From assembly GCA_000349905.1 (NCBI GenBank), contig KB722747.1:655140-719139 (forward strand): a stretch of 64,000 nt of DNA. The letters are read 5' to 3'. The position numbers and the translations under genes were made by a program. Below, in pieces: positions 21,201-32,698 of the stretch (the stretch's first letter is position 1; every line of letters starts with the position of its first letter). This DNA is from Volvariella volvacea V23 (taxonomy: Eukaryota > Basidiomycota > Agaricomycetes > Agaricales > Pluteaceae). The notes beneath the pieces were generated by a model, which was not told the origin of the DNA, did not search any database, and saw only the letters and a list, made by a program, of their open reading frames with translations.

Positions 21201-24192
21201 AGCTGCTGCTGCTGCTAGTACCACCACCATCACCATTCGTCTCCGGTTGGCGTTGGTGGTTGGCTGCAGACGTGCGTCGCTTCTTCGGTGGCGGTGACCC
21301 TCGCTCTCGCTCTCGTCCTCGTCCTCCTTCTCGTTCGAACTCGTGTTCAAACTCGGGCACTGGTCGTGCTGGTGCTGGTGCTGGCCGCTTTTCTGGCTGA
21401 CCGACACCCTTCGCCTGCGACACCGACTTCTTCACGCTAGCTGTAGTAGTGGTAGCAGTAGTAGTGGTAGGAGGAAGAGCACGAGAACCAGAACCAGCAG
21501 CAGGCGTATGACCACCCTGCGGAATCAGCGGCGACGAAGGCAGCGACGACCTGTATTCAGCAGGACTATAGCCTTTCGTTAGGTCTCGGATGCCTGAGGA
21601 TATGGACTTGGGCGTGGACGTGGCAGATGCAGATGCAGGTGGAGGGGCAAAGACGGTGGCGGCCTTTTCTGGCTTCGTGGGTTTTGTGGGGTTGGAAGTG
21701 GCCGTGGCTTTGGCTTTGGCGCCTCGAGTTGTGCCAGCAGCGGGAGGAGGAGAAGGAGCGGGAGCGGGAGCACGTGTGGCTGGTGTCGATGTCGTGGTGG
21801 CAGTGGATGCAGCACCAGAATCACGCTCGCGCTTCCTCTTCGTCCCAGCAGCAACAGGGGCAGAGGCGGGGGCAGGCGCACCCGACGACCTCACCGCCTC
21901 GTACAACTTTGCAAGACCCTCCGTTCCTAAACTCCCGCGCACGCACATGAGCACCGATACACCCGAATCAACACGCATATACTCACCCGTGCCGTCCTTG
22001 AGTATCTCCTCCGCAACCTGCTCGGCCGATTTCCACGCCTCGCCTTTGCCCTCGCCCAGAGGCAGCGGGAGCGCACGACCGGGCGGGGCGACGAGGTCGT
22101 CCACCCACACGGCCATGTCCTTCCACATCTTGGACGCCTGGCTCTCCTTCTCCTCCCGGATCGCCCCATCGGCCGCGACGCTCTTCGTCCTCGACCGCAG
22201 GTGCGGCTTGGCGTGTTTCTTCAGAGCCAGGAGCGTGTCGAGCAGCTCCGAGAAGGACAAGAAACGTTTTTTGGTGTGGATGATGAACATCATCATCACG
22301 AACAGGGTGGGCGAGTACGGGTTCAGGAGCGACAGGCCAGAGGTGGTGTTTTGTGTCTTCTTTGCCTTGGTGTTCGTGTTGGTGGGGTCATCTTCCTCGC
22401 CACCCAAGAGCAGGGCCACAAAGATGCTGATGGCCTGCATGACGTCCTTCTTCAGCGCTTCCGATACGGCCTCTTGCTTGTGCAGAAACGCCTCGATGCG
22501 TTCCAATCTGGGTGCGACCTTTGGCACTTTGATCTTCCCTGGCGCAGCGTCGGACTTTTTTGGATTTCTCTTCTTTCTTGTGGATGATGGAATAGAGCCC
22601 GTACCTGGAATGGGCACGGATGAGGATGCAGAAGGGAGTGGAGGGAGTGGAGAGTTGAAGATGACAAAGACGATCTGGGCGAGGGTTTTGAAGTCCCGCG
22701 CGTGGGGTTGTTTGAAGAGCGGTAAATGCTGGAAGAAGCAGCAGATGTTCATGCGGAAGTGGTCGAGGGCGTTGCGCACAAGGTCGGGGTAGGGGCCGTT
22801 CAGGGCTTGGATGCGTTCTGTTATGGGGAGAGTAAGAAATGTGACCTTCGACATACGGAAAGGAAGACGGTGACACACCGGCGCGACTCAATGGCATACC
22901 CAATTGAACGCGCTACAGAGGGTGTCAGGAGCAAGTCACGACGAGAATGCCCGGCGAACCTGGAAAATCTCTCTCTGCCCCCAGTCCTGGATTCCGTCGT
23001 ACTCGCTGCAAACCATCTGCACGGACTCCAGGCGCCTCCGCGCAGGAGCCGGCATCAGCTTGTGCTCGTTCCCAGGGCGCGCGACGTAGTACGACACCCG
23101 ACCAGTACGCCTGCACACCGACGTCAGCCGCTGCGACGCCCAAAACGGGAGGACTCACGAGTCAACGTCTATATTTGGACATCAGAGTGCGATGATTGGC
23201 AATTAGCGTTTTGACGAGAGAAGGTTCGATGGAAGGCGTCATCCATCAGGGGCATTCATTCGCGACGGGCGTCAGATTTCAGGATCGTCGAGGAACGGGA
23301 AGAGGCTAACTCACGTGGTATCTGTGTGCACCAATCGTTGAGCACGTGAGGAATGCGGGCGCGATGTGGATGCTCTTACCTCGCCTTCGAAAAACCTGGG
23401 AGGCCAGGTTAGCGCCGTTACGAGAAGATCCGGTGGGGCGGGGCGGGGCTTACCGGTAGAAAGAAGTCAAGCGCTGTTTGCCATCTATGCATATCCGGTG
23501 CGCCAGTCCGTCTGCGTCCATGTGCACGGCTTCGGTATCGATAGGGTCAGAGAGCGTAGTGCACATGGCCGCAGAATGGACATACCAAAGAGAACGGGAG
23601 GGATTGCAATGTTGTGGTAGGCCGAGTCAATCAAATCGCACTGTTTGTGCTCGGGCCATACAACGTCTGGTGGTGATCGAGAAACACGGCACCAGGATGA
23701 GCAACGTGAAAGCAGATAGATAGCAGACGGAGATAAGATGGGGGAAGAGCAACATACCCCGTTGATAGTCTGGGTTGAGATCGACCTGGCCTTCCTTGAT
23801 CCATTCTACACGAACCGTCAGACGTCGACACGACAGAGAGACCCAAAGCACACACCATGAAGGAACTTTGCAGCGTACTGACACGTCCGGGGCTGTCGAA
23901 ACATCGGCTCAAACTCCCTCTTCCCGTTGACCCCATCTCCGTCCTGAGCCTTCTTTGCACCCGATTTCTTCTTTGTCTTTCGCTCAGCCTTCACACCGAC
24001 ACTAGGTTTGAAAGCTGGAACTGCCGTTGCTGTCGTCGTTGTCGTTGTTTTCACTGCAGGCCGACATGGAGCTGGCAACGGCGCAGTCAACGCATCCGGC
24101 AACTGATCCTCCTCCTCGCTCTCCTCGTCCGACGACGTCAAATCACTCAAATCCGACTCGTCTTCGTATATTTCCCATATCGGTGCCTCCAT
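18250..24192 (-). CDS. DUF262 / GmrSD N-terminal domain protein with giant disordered tail
   Basis: The gene starts at ATG 24192 with an acidic, Lys-rich leader of about 110 aa and then encodes a DUF262-type domain spread over several small exons. Visible elements are EGQVDLNPDYQRDVVWPE, IAIPPVLFAV, RICIDGKQRLTSFYRFFEGE (the DGQQR-like signature), EIFQRVQLGMPLSRA and ERIQALNGPY. In prokaryotes this fold (ParB/sulfiredoxin-like) forms the GmrS half of type IV restriction enzymes and related NTP-dependent nucleases. The final exon (18250 to about 22810) adds some 1,500 aa, mostly Ser, Pro, Ala, Gly and Gln with basic clusters (KKRRTSAA, KKKRTAE) and acidic runs. This resembles a chromatin or nuclear scaffold protein. 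Total length is about 1,770 aa. All junctions I checked stay in frame. Function is unknown; nuclease activity should not be assumed. Confidence 0.83.
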
Positions 24193-26649
24193 TTGCGCCA
24201 GTGCAGTGGTGGTAGTAGTGGTAGCGGAAGAAGAGCCAAAGCCAAAGCGGAGGTCGCGTGCGTGTGTTCAGAATTGGAAGTTAGGGATCAGGGTTGTGTA
24301 GTCACTGGACCGCAAAGAGAAGCGCGAAAGCACTCGTTGGCCTTCTGACTCGTCCCCAGAAGCGCGCGGTGCCAGGGCTTAGGGAACAGCAAGCACTCCA
24401 ATACGAGTCCGAAATCGAGACGAGAAGAGACGGACAGCCCAGCAGAGCAAACGCACAGACTCCTACGCCCGAACCTAGAGTTTCCCAGACCAGTCCAAGG
24501 TCCGCAACGGAACGAAGAAAGGACGCAGAAAAAGATGCTGCCTTTTCGCTTGAGCTCCTTGGTGCGGCTATTTATCAGAGCGGGCAATCTATTGGCTTGC
24601 CTGATTTAGTCCAAGCCAGGGCCAAGTGATCGCGCTGGTTACGTAAGCGGAGACGCGCCACTGCCCTTGACCCGCGCGTTGTATATTTGGGCGACTCTGG
24701 TCTTCTGCTTGGGCGAGGTACAGGGAGTAAAGACGAGAGAAGGAAGTGATAGAGGAAGAAGGCGTGTTTTTCGAGGAATTAATAGTGAGAGCTATGTAGG
24801 CAAGCTCTTTGAGGGCTGTTTGGGGGGTCAAAGGTAGATTGTAATTTGCGAGTCCCCGCGTCGCATCAGCCGTGAGGCACCTCGTGCTGGATCGTAGTTG
24901 ATTATCTGGTCAAAGGACATACCGCTGATTGGTCTACCGCGTGAGGTGAATCATTGGCACGGCGATCGACCGTCGTGGCTGGTCAAAGGCAAGGCACCGT
25001 TCGTCGAGCAGCCCTGACTCGAATGTGTACATGGCATCTCTTCGAGGCACTACAGAGATTAGCCTAAGTATATCTACCCCGGAACGCGCTGCCACACGCA
25101 CATGCCTCAGGGTATCAGTGTATATCAATGAAAGCCTCAAAGCCCGAGTTGAGAACCACAAAGCAAGAGAAAGCGCGAGTGCAACTGTACTGCACCAAGC
25201 CTGCCCTGGCACGCGCGTCGCACCACCGAACGCGTGACTGCGCATCATCATCAGTGACGCACTACATCCAGCGTGACACTTTTCTTCTTTCTCCCACCAT
25301 CTCACTGGTGCTTCTCCCCCCTCCAACGGGGCATGGCTTGCCCGGCTTGAAAGGCCCTTGCGAGGGTGACACTCTTGCTACTCCTGTAATCCAGCCCTTG
25401 ACGGGGCGGGACCTGAATAGTCCCTATGTTGTTGCTCGCCGTACCATGTCAGGTGCAGGAGACTGCTGAAACTTTCGTTTTCGAGCGGGCATCGTCGTCT
25501 AGAGGCATGCGCCACCGTGGTTTTGATTGGATGGTGACTACGACGGCGATGACATGACGGTGACCTTGGAAAGGCCCTTGCAGAGGACACTTTTGGTCGT
25601 TGAGAAGAGGACGCCTCCAGAGTTGGGTGGGCATCTGTTGGTGTGGTTGTGGTTGTACGAGTACGTCCCTCGTTTGTGGTGCATACCTGTCCTTGCTTTT
25701 GTAAGCCTGTGGGTCTCCTGTTGCACATGTAGAGGGGACGGTCGTGGTTCTCCCTCATCGCCATCACTCATATTGTCACCGGGACGACTTGGCATCTTTG
25801 GGACATGAATGAGTCCAGATTTGACAGTGCGCCCTTTGTTTTTTGGGGGGGGGCAGAATCCCATGCTGTCTGCGTGTCTTTTGCGTTGCGGCGTGTGGCG
25901 AGGAAGTCGGTCCTCTGTCCACCGATCGAACCGGACATTGAGCACTATACGCAACTTGATTTGCTATGCTCCGATGGGTGCATTCGAATTCGTCAGCTTG
26001 AGGATGAGCCGAGATTTGACGTGTCAAGCGCTCGAATCTGAGGGATTCTGAGAATGGTAGACCTGCGTGATGTCTCCTGGCTTCCTGAGGCGGACATTTG
26101 TGGATTGTGACGATCTCGTCGAGGGCAAGTGCCATTCGTCGTGACCTTCGTAGAGTCTCATGTGTTAAAAGACGGATCTTAGTTGACCTTGTGACATTGA
26201 CAAAATCCAGCATCCGGCAATGGAACATCGAACTTTGTTACACCAACTAGCTCTCCAGTTGTAGTGGCGGACATTCGTGTGCCAACTACGCGCACAGCGC
26301 GGTTAACGCATTACATGCACAGACCGAATCTATCAGGCTAGTAGACTTGAACTTGACCAGGATGGGCGGAAACCAGACTGACTGCAGACTGCAAGTGGTG
26401 ATTTGGCTATAGATTGTAGTCAGCTACTTGACAGTTCGCGAGTCGCGGGAGGAGCGATTAAATATACCTCACGAAGATCTGGTGAGTTGCGTGTACATCG
26501 AAACATCACATCAGAGAAACTCGGACGATGTCCGAGTGGTAGTTCCTGAGCTGAACTTGATCGCTGATTGTGCCGATCGGCCGTACTATTGGGCGTCGTA
26601 GCTTGCGCAATTGGGGTTGCTTAGGCACGGTTGGATACGGTGATACCTA
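24193..26649. other. Long gene-poor region
   Basis: The part just above 24193 should hold the promoter and 5' UTR of the DUF262 gene. Several open frames occur on both strands (for example 24294-24629 and 25527-25808 plus, 25538-25954 minus). None shows a domain, a codon-consistent splice chain or a plausible start. A nine-G run occurs near 25844. No transposon protein is recognised. Confidence 0.45.
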
Positions 26650-26697
26650 TTGGGCTGTTTGCCTCGGTGCGGGTGTGGTAGCGAGTCGTGCGAGGTG

Positions 26698-26973
26698 ATG
26701 GTTCTGGAAGTGCGATTCCGGTATAGAGTTCATTCGAATCGTCCGATTGAGAAATTTGCTCTGAAACTCGAACGCAGCAATTCGAGTTGCCGGCTCGTTG
26801 AATGTCTAACCTCAAAGGTAAAACATATCGCTGGACCGGGAACGCACTCTCCTTACGCTGAGATTTGTGTTGATTTGACCTGGGATATGTCGAGGGACTT
26901 GGAGGTCTTCAGCTTCAGCTTGAAGTTGGATGAAGGACATGCAGTGTTCGATTACAAGCTAAGGCTTACCTGA
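26698..26973 (+). CDS. Possible small hypothetical protein
   Basis: An open frame from ATG 26698 encodes about 91 aa with strand-like alternation (VLEVRFRYRVHS, YAEICVDLTWDM, VFSFSLKLDEGHAVFDYKL). It is isolated, has no clear promoter and no recognised family, and could be the last exon of a decayed gene. It is listed because its composition looks more protein-like than the surrounding frames. Confidence 0.2.
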   Translation: MVLEVRFRYRVHSNRPIEKFALKLERSNSSCRLVECLTSKVKHIAGPGTHSPYAEICVDLTWDMSRDLEVFSFSLKLDEGHAVFDYKLRLT

Positions 26974-28164
26974 TGGCCAAACACTGCAGATAGGCGAGTA
27001 TATGCGCTAGGTGACACGCCTAAATTAATTAAGTACAGATAAATGTGTGTAATCTGTCTAGATGCTCGACAAAGCGAATAAAAAAGAGAATTGGAGAATA
27101 CGAATAGGATTAATGAGGTTGATAACAAAAGAGGACGAGAAACTTCTTTTTTCACTGGGGGCCTGCTTATAGATGGCACATCTCGTCTACGGAGGCACTT
27201 TTGCAGCTATGCGGAGACTCCTGGAGTTGTAGCAATGGCTTGTACGCCCCACGCTTTACGTCGCCGTTTTCATAAAACTTGAACTCTAGTTCCTTGTTCC
27301 CTCAAGTTTTGTGTTTTGAGTTGATGAGAGCCAGGTCGAAGTCTCATGTTGAGGAAACCCGAGTCAAGTTCCGAGTTAAGCTTGCATATCATTACACAGA
27401 AGATTCTTTGTCTCGGGATGATTAAGATTTTCTTGGAAGAAAGCATCTGGCCTGCGGGGTCCAAGAAATTCGCATGTATCCACTTCTATGAGTTATTCGA
27501 TCAGCTTTCATACACCCTCAGACGTTAGGCTCGCACTATGTTTCTTACAAAACTAGGGAGAGGTGCAGGTTTTTAACCGCCCATCTCTTGAGCGGTAACG
27601 CTTTAGCGCCCAATGGAGATTGCCGATTCAGTTCAATTTCCGAGAATGCCGCTCAGACGCTGTCGCCCAAAGCCACGACACACCGGGTCGCCCATATTGA
27701 ACTTGCGAAGGTTGTCTCGCCTGTCATTATTCTCCGCAGTTGATATTACTGTTCTTCCGATATGAAGCATCAGTTTGGTCTGTAAGCTCCCTTATTTGGT
27801 TGCTGATTCGATTTCCCTCAGGTTTTCTCTTTCCTGGTCGCCAACGGGCCTAAACCCGACGGCGCAACTTATTTGATGAACCCTCAGCACCAAGTCAGAT
27901 CAATATATAGTTAAAGTTGTCTTGAAAGGCCCCTTTGGGGATGTGGCCAACCATGGAACTTGTCAGTAGGAATCACATTGATCATCTCTCACAGATTTGG
28001 ATAAGGCCTCGGGTTAATTAGTCGGACCCCAGAACCAGACTACCAGCGCTGACACGAGCATGAAAACCCTATAAAGTTATACCTATGACGGATTGGCTCG
28101 AGTGCTACCCCTTGTTTCTCCACCACACTCCGCAATTCCTGATAACAACCCCCCTCCTTGACGA
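26974..28164. other. Intergenic, no gene seen
   Basis: Low-coding sequence upstream of the seven-TM gene. No exon, RNA gene or repeat is recognised. Confidence 0.45.
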
Positions 28165-29384
28165 ATGTCTGAAGCCGACATTGACTGCAAGACTGTTGCC
28201 CCATCCGGGGATATATCTGGGCGGGGAGTACGACTGTGAGTACATAACCCTCTACTTGTTGTCGCCCAACAAGGCATATTGACCCCAATTCACTCGTAGA
28301 TCGTTCTACATCCAGGGCGCTTGCCTCAGTGAGTACTTGTGCACGCGATTGTGCACGAATAATGCTGATATTATTGGCTCCTCACTCACAGTTATCTCTG
28401 CATTGTACTCGCGTCCTGACTGGGGTATGGTCGGCACCGCTACCCCCTATGCAGTAACTGGAATTGCGTATGCGATATGCACGATGGTCCTAGGGTTTAT
28501 CCCTGAGCCTGAGGTCACCATATACGAGTACGTGACACATCTCATACCTGGCCTGTGGGAGTTGAATCATCCATGTCTTTTTCAGTGCCATTATCTCAAA
28601 CTCTCTTGGAGGGATAGCACTTTTGAGCGTCCTGACAATCGCTTTGATATTCCATCTCAAGTACGACAACCACTCCAAAATAATGCGCTCGATAATGGCG
28701 GGTCAAGCGCTGGTTCTTATCATCTCCGCCATATCCGTAACTGTCGCAATCCCGAATTTCGGTCTTCACCCTGAATGCTTCAAATACGTCTACTGGATGT
28801 ACTATGGGAGAATGCGCATTACGATGTTTCGAACGATCCATCTCGTGTTCTACAGTATCTACCTTGTCGCCATCGTCTGCTTTATCCTCTTCCGATTCAA
28901 AGACCACATCCAGCATTGGATGAAGACAGACGAGGTCAAGTACCAAGAAGAGAGAGAAAGGAAGAAGGAGCAGAAGAAACGACGAAGTCGAAATTACGGA
29001 TACTTGATTGGAACGTTGATTGTGTCCGCTTTCGCTTACGTCCTTATGATCGTCTACATTGAGGTCTTGCGCCACTACAACCGCACGCTCATGGCAGAAT
29101 CGGATGGATGGAGTTTTGGTCAAATCATCTCCTTTGCTCTGTGTATCCTCCCTGTGATGGATACTATGGAGCTAGTAGCGCGGCACAAGAGGGAAGTGGG
29201 CTCGTTTGACCCCATGGTCACAGAGCAACCTGCGCAACCTGATCCTGTGACATCGCCGCTTCTCCCTCGCCGCAAAACCTCAGTTGCGGAAGATCACAGC
29301 CAGGGTGAATACACGGAGGAACCTGAGGAATATCGACTTGAGAAATCACCTGGGGAGTTGGAACGGCAAGGGCACAGTCACTGA
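28165..29384 (+). CDS. Seven-transmembrane protein of unknown function
   Basis: A four-exon model (28165-28235, 28300-28328, 28392-28527, 28586-29384) encodes 344 aa with all phases consistent. Each intron begins GTGAGT or GTACGT. The protein opens CKTVAPSGDISGRGVRLSFY, a motif I associate with fungal multi-spanning membrane proteins (D-I/V-S/A-G-x-G-V-R-x-S-F-Y-x-Q). Seven hydrophobic segments follow, at about residues 25-40, 50-72, 82-105, 112-135, 160-185, 232-255 and 270-290. A basic loop (ERERKKEQKKRRSR) lies between TM5 and TM6, and the tail is hydrophilic and acidic. The topology resembles a receptor or channel but shows no class-defining motif. No substrate or ligand can be inferred. 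Confidence 0.78.
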
Positions 29385-30011
29385 CTTGAAGGACGAGCAC
29401 ATACCTATTAAAGCTTGCTCTACTCTCTTGGGGATATTCTTGTTAATGTTACGTACCGCCTCTCGTAAATATTGGACTCTGCTTTGTATTTGCCAACACA
29501 TTCGCAGTTAGTGTAGTTCTATATCTTGCGAAATCACTGCCCCTTCTGTCCTGTTCTCCTTGATCTGCACTTGATTGTCTCTCTCAATATACGAGGCTGG
29601 GCCAAGGGTTTCCGGATCGACTTGTGAGTCAGTTGAACTGTCCGAAGCGCCCATTGCCGGAGTGCCCGAGTGCGCGCTCAGGCAAGATCTTCTCGGACTG
29701 ATTAGGATATGATGCGTGGTGGAAAGTCTATTTTGACGGGAACGCAAGTTCGAGAAGGCCCCTCACTGGCACCAACTTCAAAGCACAACGCCGCCAGAGG
29801 CGTTTTCCTTTCAATTGCTTGCTGTCACCAGCAACTATAAACCCTTATTGCAACCTATGGAATCCCGGTAGACCCGTGAGCTCATTTTTCTTAGTCGTTG
29901 GACTAGCATAGCGCACGCATAGTTGGTATTCAGATGATTGAGACACTACACAACTTCGAACAGATGCATTGGGTAATCACCTGTGATATGTATACGACAA
30001 AGGTATTTTTC
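29385..30011. other. Convergent intergenic region
   Basis: This lies between the seven-TM gene and the first oxygenase copy. A minus-strand open frame ending at 29508 has a tail-like sequence (DSQVDPETLGPASYIERD) that might be an orphan last exon, but nothing upstream connects to it. Confidence 0.4.
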
Positions 30012-31492
30012 CTAAGCTTCCTCCATCTTCTCATCCTCATCATTGTCTTCCTCCGTCTCCTCCTCCTCATCCATTCCTTCTTCGCTCGATCCCCCTTTAA
30101 CTTCTCGTTCAGATTCCAGAACTCCATCGGAGAGGGGGTCGACTTGAGCAATCATGCAAGCCTCCGCGTAAAAATAATCCAACTGCGCTTCATTTCCGAA
30201 AGCCGCGTAAGGCTCATTGATACTAGTCGATCCAGAGGGAGGTGTGACCCAAATGACCTTTTTCGCCTTCTCCTCAAGCCTGCTCTTCCTTCTCCTACGA
30301 CTCGGAGGTTCATCGTTTTCAGCCTTGTGTATGACGACCCCATCATCAAAGTAATACTCCCAGGTTGTGTCAACGCCAGAAAACCACCTTGCGTCTGGAA
30401 CATTGGGAACCAGGACATCAAATTCTTCGCCCTCAACGAGCATTCGTATGGATGGCTTCAAATGAAGGCTCTCCAGCACTCTCCAAAGGATTTTATCGCT
30501 GCCTTTAAGGGGCAACGTTTTCAGTGAAACTCTCTTCCCAGAAGGGCGCCGGAGCGGGTAGTTGTATAGAAGGCCGAAGCCCAGATAGCCGCCATTTGGT
30601 AGTACCTCTGTGCGTTTCTCCTCTAAGAAGCTTGAGATGGCAGATCGTATGCGTCCTTCATCAGGCGCTCGCTTGTCAATCATAGTGGTGGTCGGTACAT
30701 TAGCTGGGCGCTTATTATGACCGTGATATAGGTTGTAGGTCAAGGTGACGCGATATCCAGAAGAGACCACTTCGACCTCGTGTTCAATGTCACTATAGAA
30801 CGCGACGAAGGCGATACTTGGCTTGGTTGTGCTAGCAAGGAGCTTTTTGGCACTGAAGGTCCATTGTTGTCCTCCACGTCGAAGGAGCAGATTGCCACCC
30901 TCATGAGCTGTGGGGAAGACGACGACGAGAGAACCAAACATCGTCTCCTGGCGGGGGGTTCTCTGTGAGCTTTGAAAAATGACCCTTTCTCTATTGCGGG
31001 TCAAAGTTAAGTTGGAAAATATGTACCGATCAGAGGACAATACTCACCATAGATATTCAATTTGTAGAGTTCGGCTCGAACATCTTCCAAGCTGTGTCGT
31101 AGTTGTTCCTCTATAGCTTTCACAATGCCATTGAACACAGGATCGAACTTTGTGGAGAAGAAGGAAGTGTCCATCTGACGAGCCCTTCGATAAGTCTCAT
31201 CATACACATCCTTATCGTTCATCCCAAATGTCGCGGGTGCACATGCTTCAACAAGAGACTTAAGTTGGGCTTCTGTCGCATTAGCAAAGTTGATAAATCT
31301 AAGGTGAACATAAGCACAAATTTAGGTGAAGGCCTAAGCGAGGATATACCCAGGTTCATCGTTTGCGGTGCGGAAGTAGAAATGCCCGCCAAGCTCGGTC
31401 AACTCGGAGATGCCAGTGCAGTAAGGTGGTGCCTCGGAGAGAGCAGAGCAAATCGCTTCGATGGGATCATGGGGTATGGTCTCTGTCGGCAT
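30012..31492 (-). pseudogene. 2OG-Fe(II) oxygenase-like gene, copy A (frameshifted)
   Basis: Member of a fungal prolyl-4-hydroxylase-like family. Exon 1 starts ATG 31492 (PPYCTGISELTELGGHFYF). Exon 2 holds NATEAQLKSLVEACAPATFG and FFSTKFDPVF. The double-stranded beta-helix core follows: FPTAHEGGNLLL, FYSDIEHEVEVVSSGYRVT (distal metal His and the 2OG-binding Arg region), then an acidic C-tail ending at 30012. The intron near 30985-31035 leads into SFFKAHR, and at about 30960/30961 one base is missing compared with copies B and D. This throws the HxD motif (HRD) out of frame before TPRQETMFGS. The rest of the reading frame is otherwise open. It is a recent pseudogene, or a single-base assembly error in a run of six C on this strand. 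Confidence 0.72.
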
Positions 31493-31772
31493 TGCTGAAC
31501 AGATTGCAGAGGTGCTAAGGCGTACTGGTATTTGTATCTGAAGAACGATTTGAGTCAGCAGTGATGGATTCCCGTGGCTTCTGGATGTCCCACCTGTATG
31601 GTCGCCACAGGCACCGTGACTCAGGTCCAATTAATTTTCATCGCAGAACGTTCAGACCCTGTCGAGTCAATCAGGTCGTGCGCATGACACAATGACTCGC
31701 CGTACATTACCATTGGCTGCCCTGAACTCACGAAAAGGGCAGCACCTAGCTTCGTGACGTTGAACGCGAGCC

Positions 31773-31859
31773 TTCTTGGACACTGAAGGTCCGTTGTCGC
31801 CCTTTTTGTTGGGTGAGCAAATTTCCACCGTCATGGACAGTGGAAAATATGATGGAAGA
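31773..31859 (-). pseudogene. 2OG-Fe(II) oxygenase-like fragment
   Basis: A minus-strand stretch reads IIFSTVHDGGNLLTQQKG then RQRTFSVQEG. It parallels VVFPTAHEGGNLLLRRGGQQWTFSAKK of copy A at the start of the beta-helix core. No other exon of the gene is present here, so it is a short remnant of a fifth copy of the array. Confidence 0.6.
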
Positions 31860-32698
31860 AGATGAGCTTAGGGTCAATCTACTCCACCTCCTCCGCCCAG
31901 TCGGTTCTTCATTCTGAGGTTTCCTATACTCCATCACTGGACTGCACATAACACTTGGAAGCACATTAGGATGTCATCTATAGCGCGAGGAATGCAAATC
32001 CTTACATCCAAAAAACATCACTCATTGTGACGCGGTCTGCACCATCCTTTTTTTTGAGCCCCGCATCGGCTTGTCCCGAGCTTCTACCCATTGATGTGCA
32101 AAACACAGATTTAAGCGTTCAAGCTGTCAAGCACTGATTCGAAACTTGCTTCAAGTTGACTTGATCCCTCAAAGTACAGAGCTCCTGCCTGGCTCGACTT
32201 TCTGGCATANNNNNNNNNNNNNNNNNNNNNNNNNNNNNNNNNNNNNNNNNNNNNNNNNNNNNNNNNNNNNNNNNNNNNNNNNNNNNNNNNNNNNNNNNNN
32301 NNNNNNNNNCCAATTGCCGTGTCTGAACACATGCCCTCAGCGCTTGGCCACTCGGACGAATGTGTTCTTCTAAGTGAGTCACATTATTAATGAACAGTAA
32401 AAAGGGTTAGGACAGGTTGAAGTACGTTGTTAAAGCGGGGCGTGGGGGGCATTCCTTGGCTCTTTGGCGTCCTGACGCTCTCAATGTCCTCCTGTGTCAT
32501 GACCTGCTCCGACACTTGAATGAGATCATTTAAAGGCTCGTAAAACAGCCTCGCTCACCATGTCTCTCATAATCCATCCCATTCGAAAAGAATCAGGATA
32601 CTCAAGGCTTTTACTACAAAAAATCAATGGCTCAACCCAAAAATACCTCAGCCACCTAACGAACTACTCCAAAATACTTACTCTCATTTCAAATCAAA
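31860..32698. other. Intergenic with assembly gap
   Basis: No gene seen. It includes a 100-N gap at 32210-32309. Missing sequence could hide further oxygenase fragments. Confidence 0.5.
32210..32309. other. Assembly gap (100 N)
   Basis: Exactly 100 N, a placeholder of unknown true length, inside the oxygenase array. Confidence 0.99.

Noticed and set aside
21590..22792. 400-codon open frame on the plus strand
   Set aside because: It is the complement of the low-complexity and DUF262-adjacent exon. Its sequence mirrors that composition, and the minus strand is clearly the coding one.
25345..25595. Two similar stretches containing GAAAGGCCCTTGC about 215 bases apart
   Set aside because: Similarity is short and imperfect, with no inverted termini or target duplication; probably chance.
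25527..26228. Overlapping open frames of 80-150 codons on both strands
   Set aside because: No recognised motif, no consistent splicing, and both strands are equally open; likely GC-driven chance frames.
29508..29747. Minus-strand frame with a protein-like tail (ETLGPASYIERD)
   Set aside because: It could be an orphan last exon, but no upstream exon, acceptor or homologous gene could be linked to it, so it is not listed as a gene.
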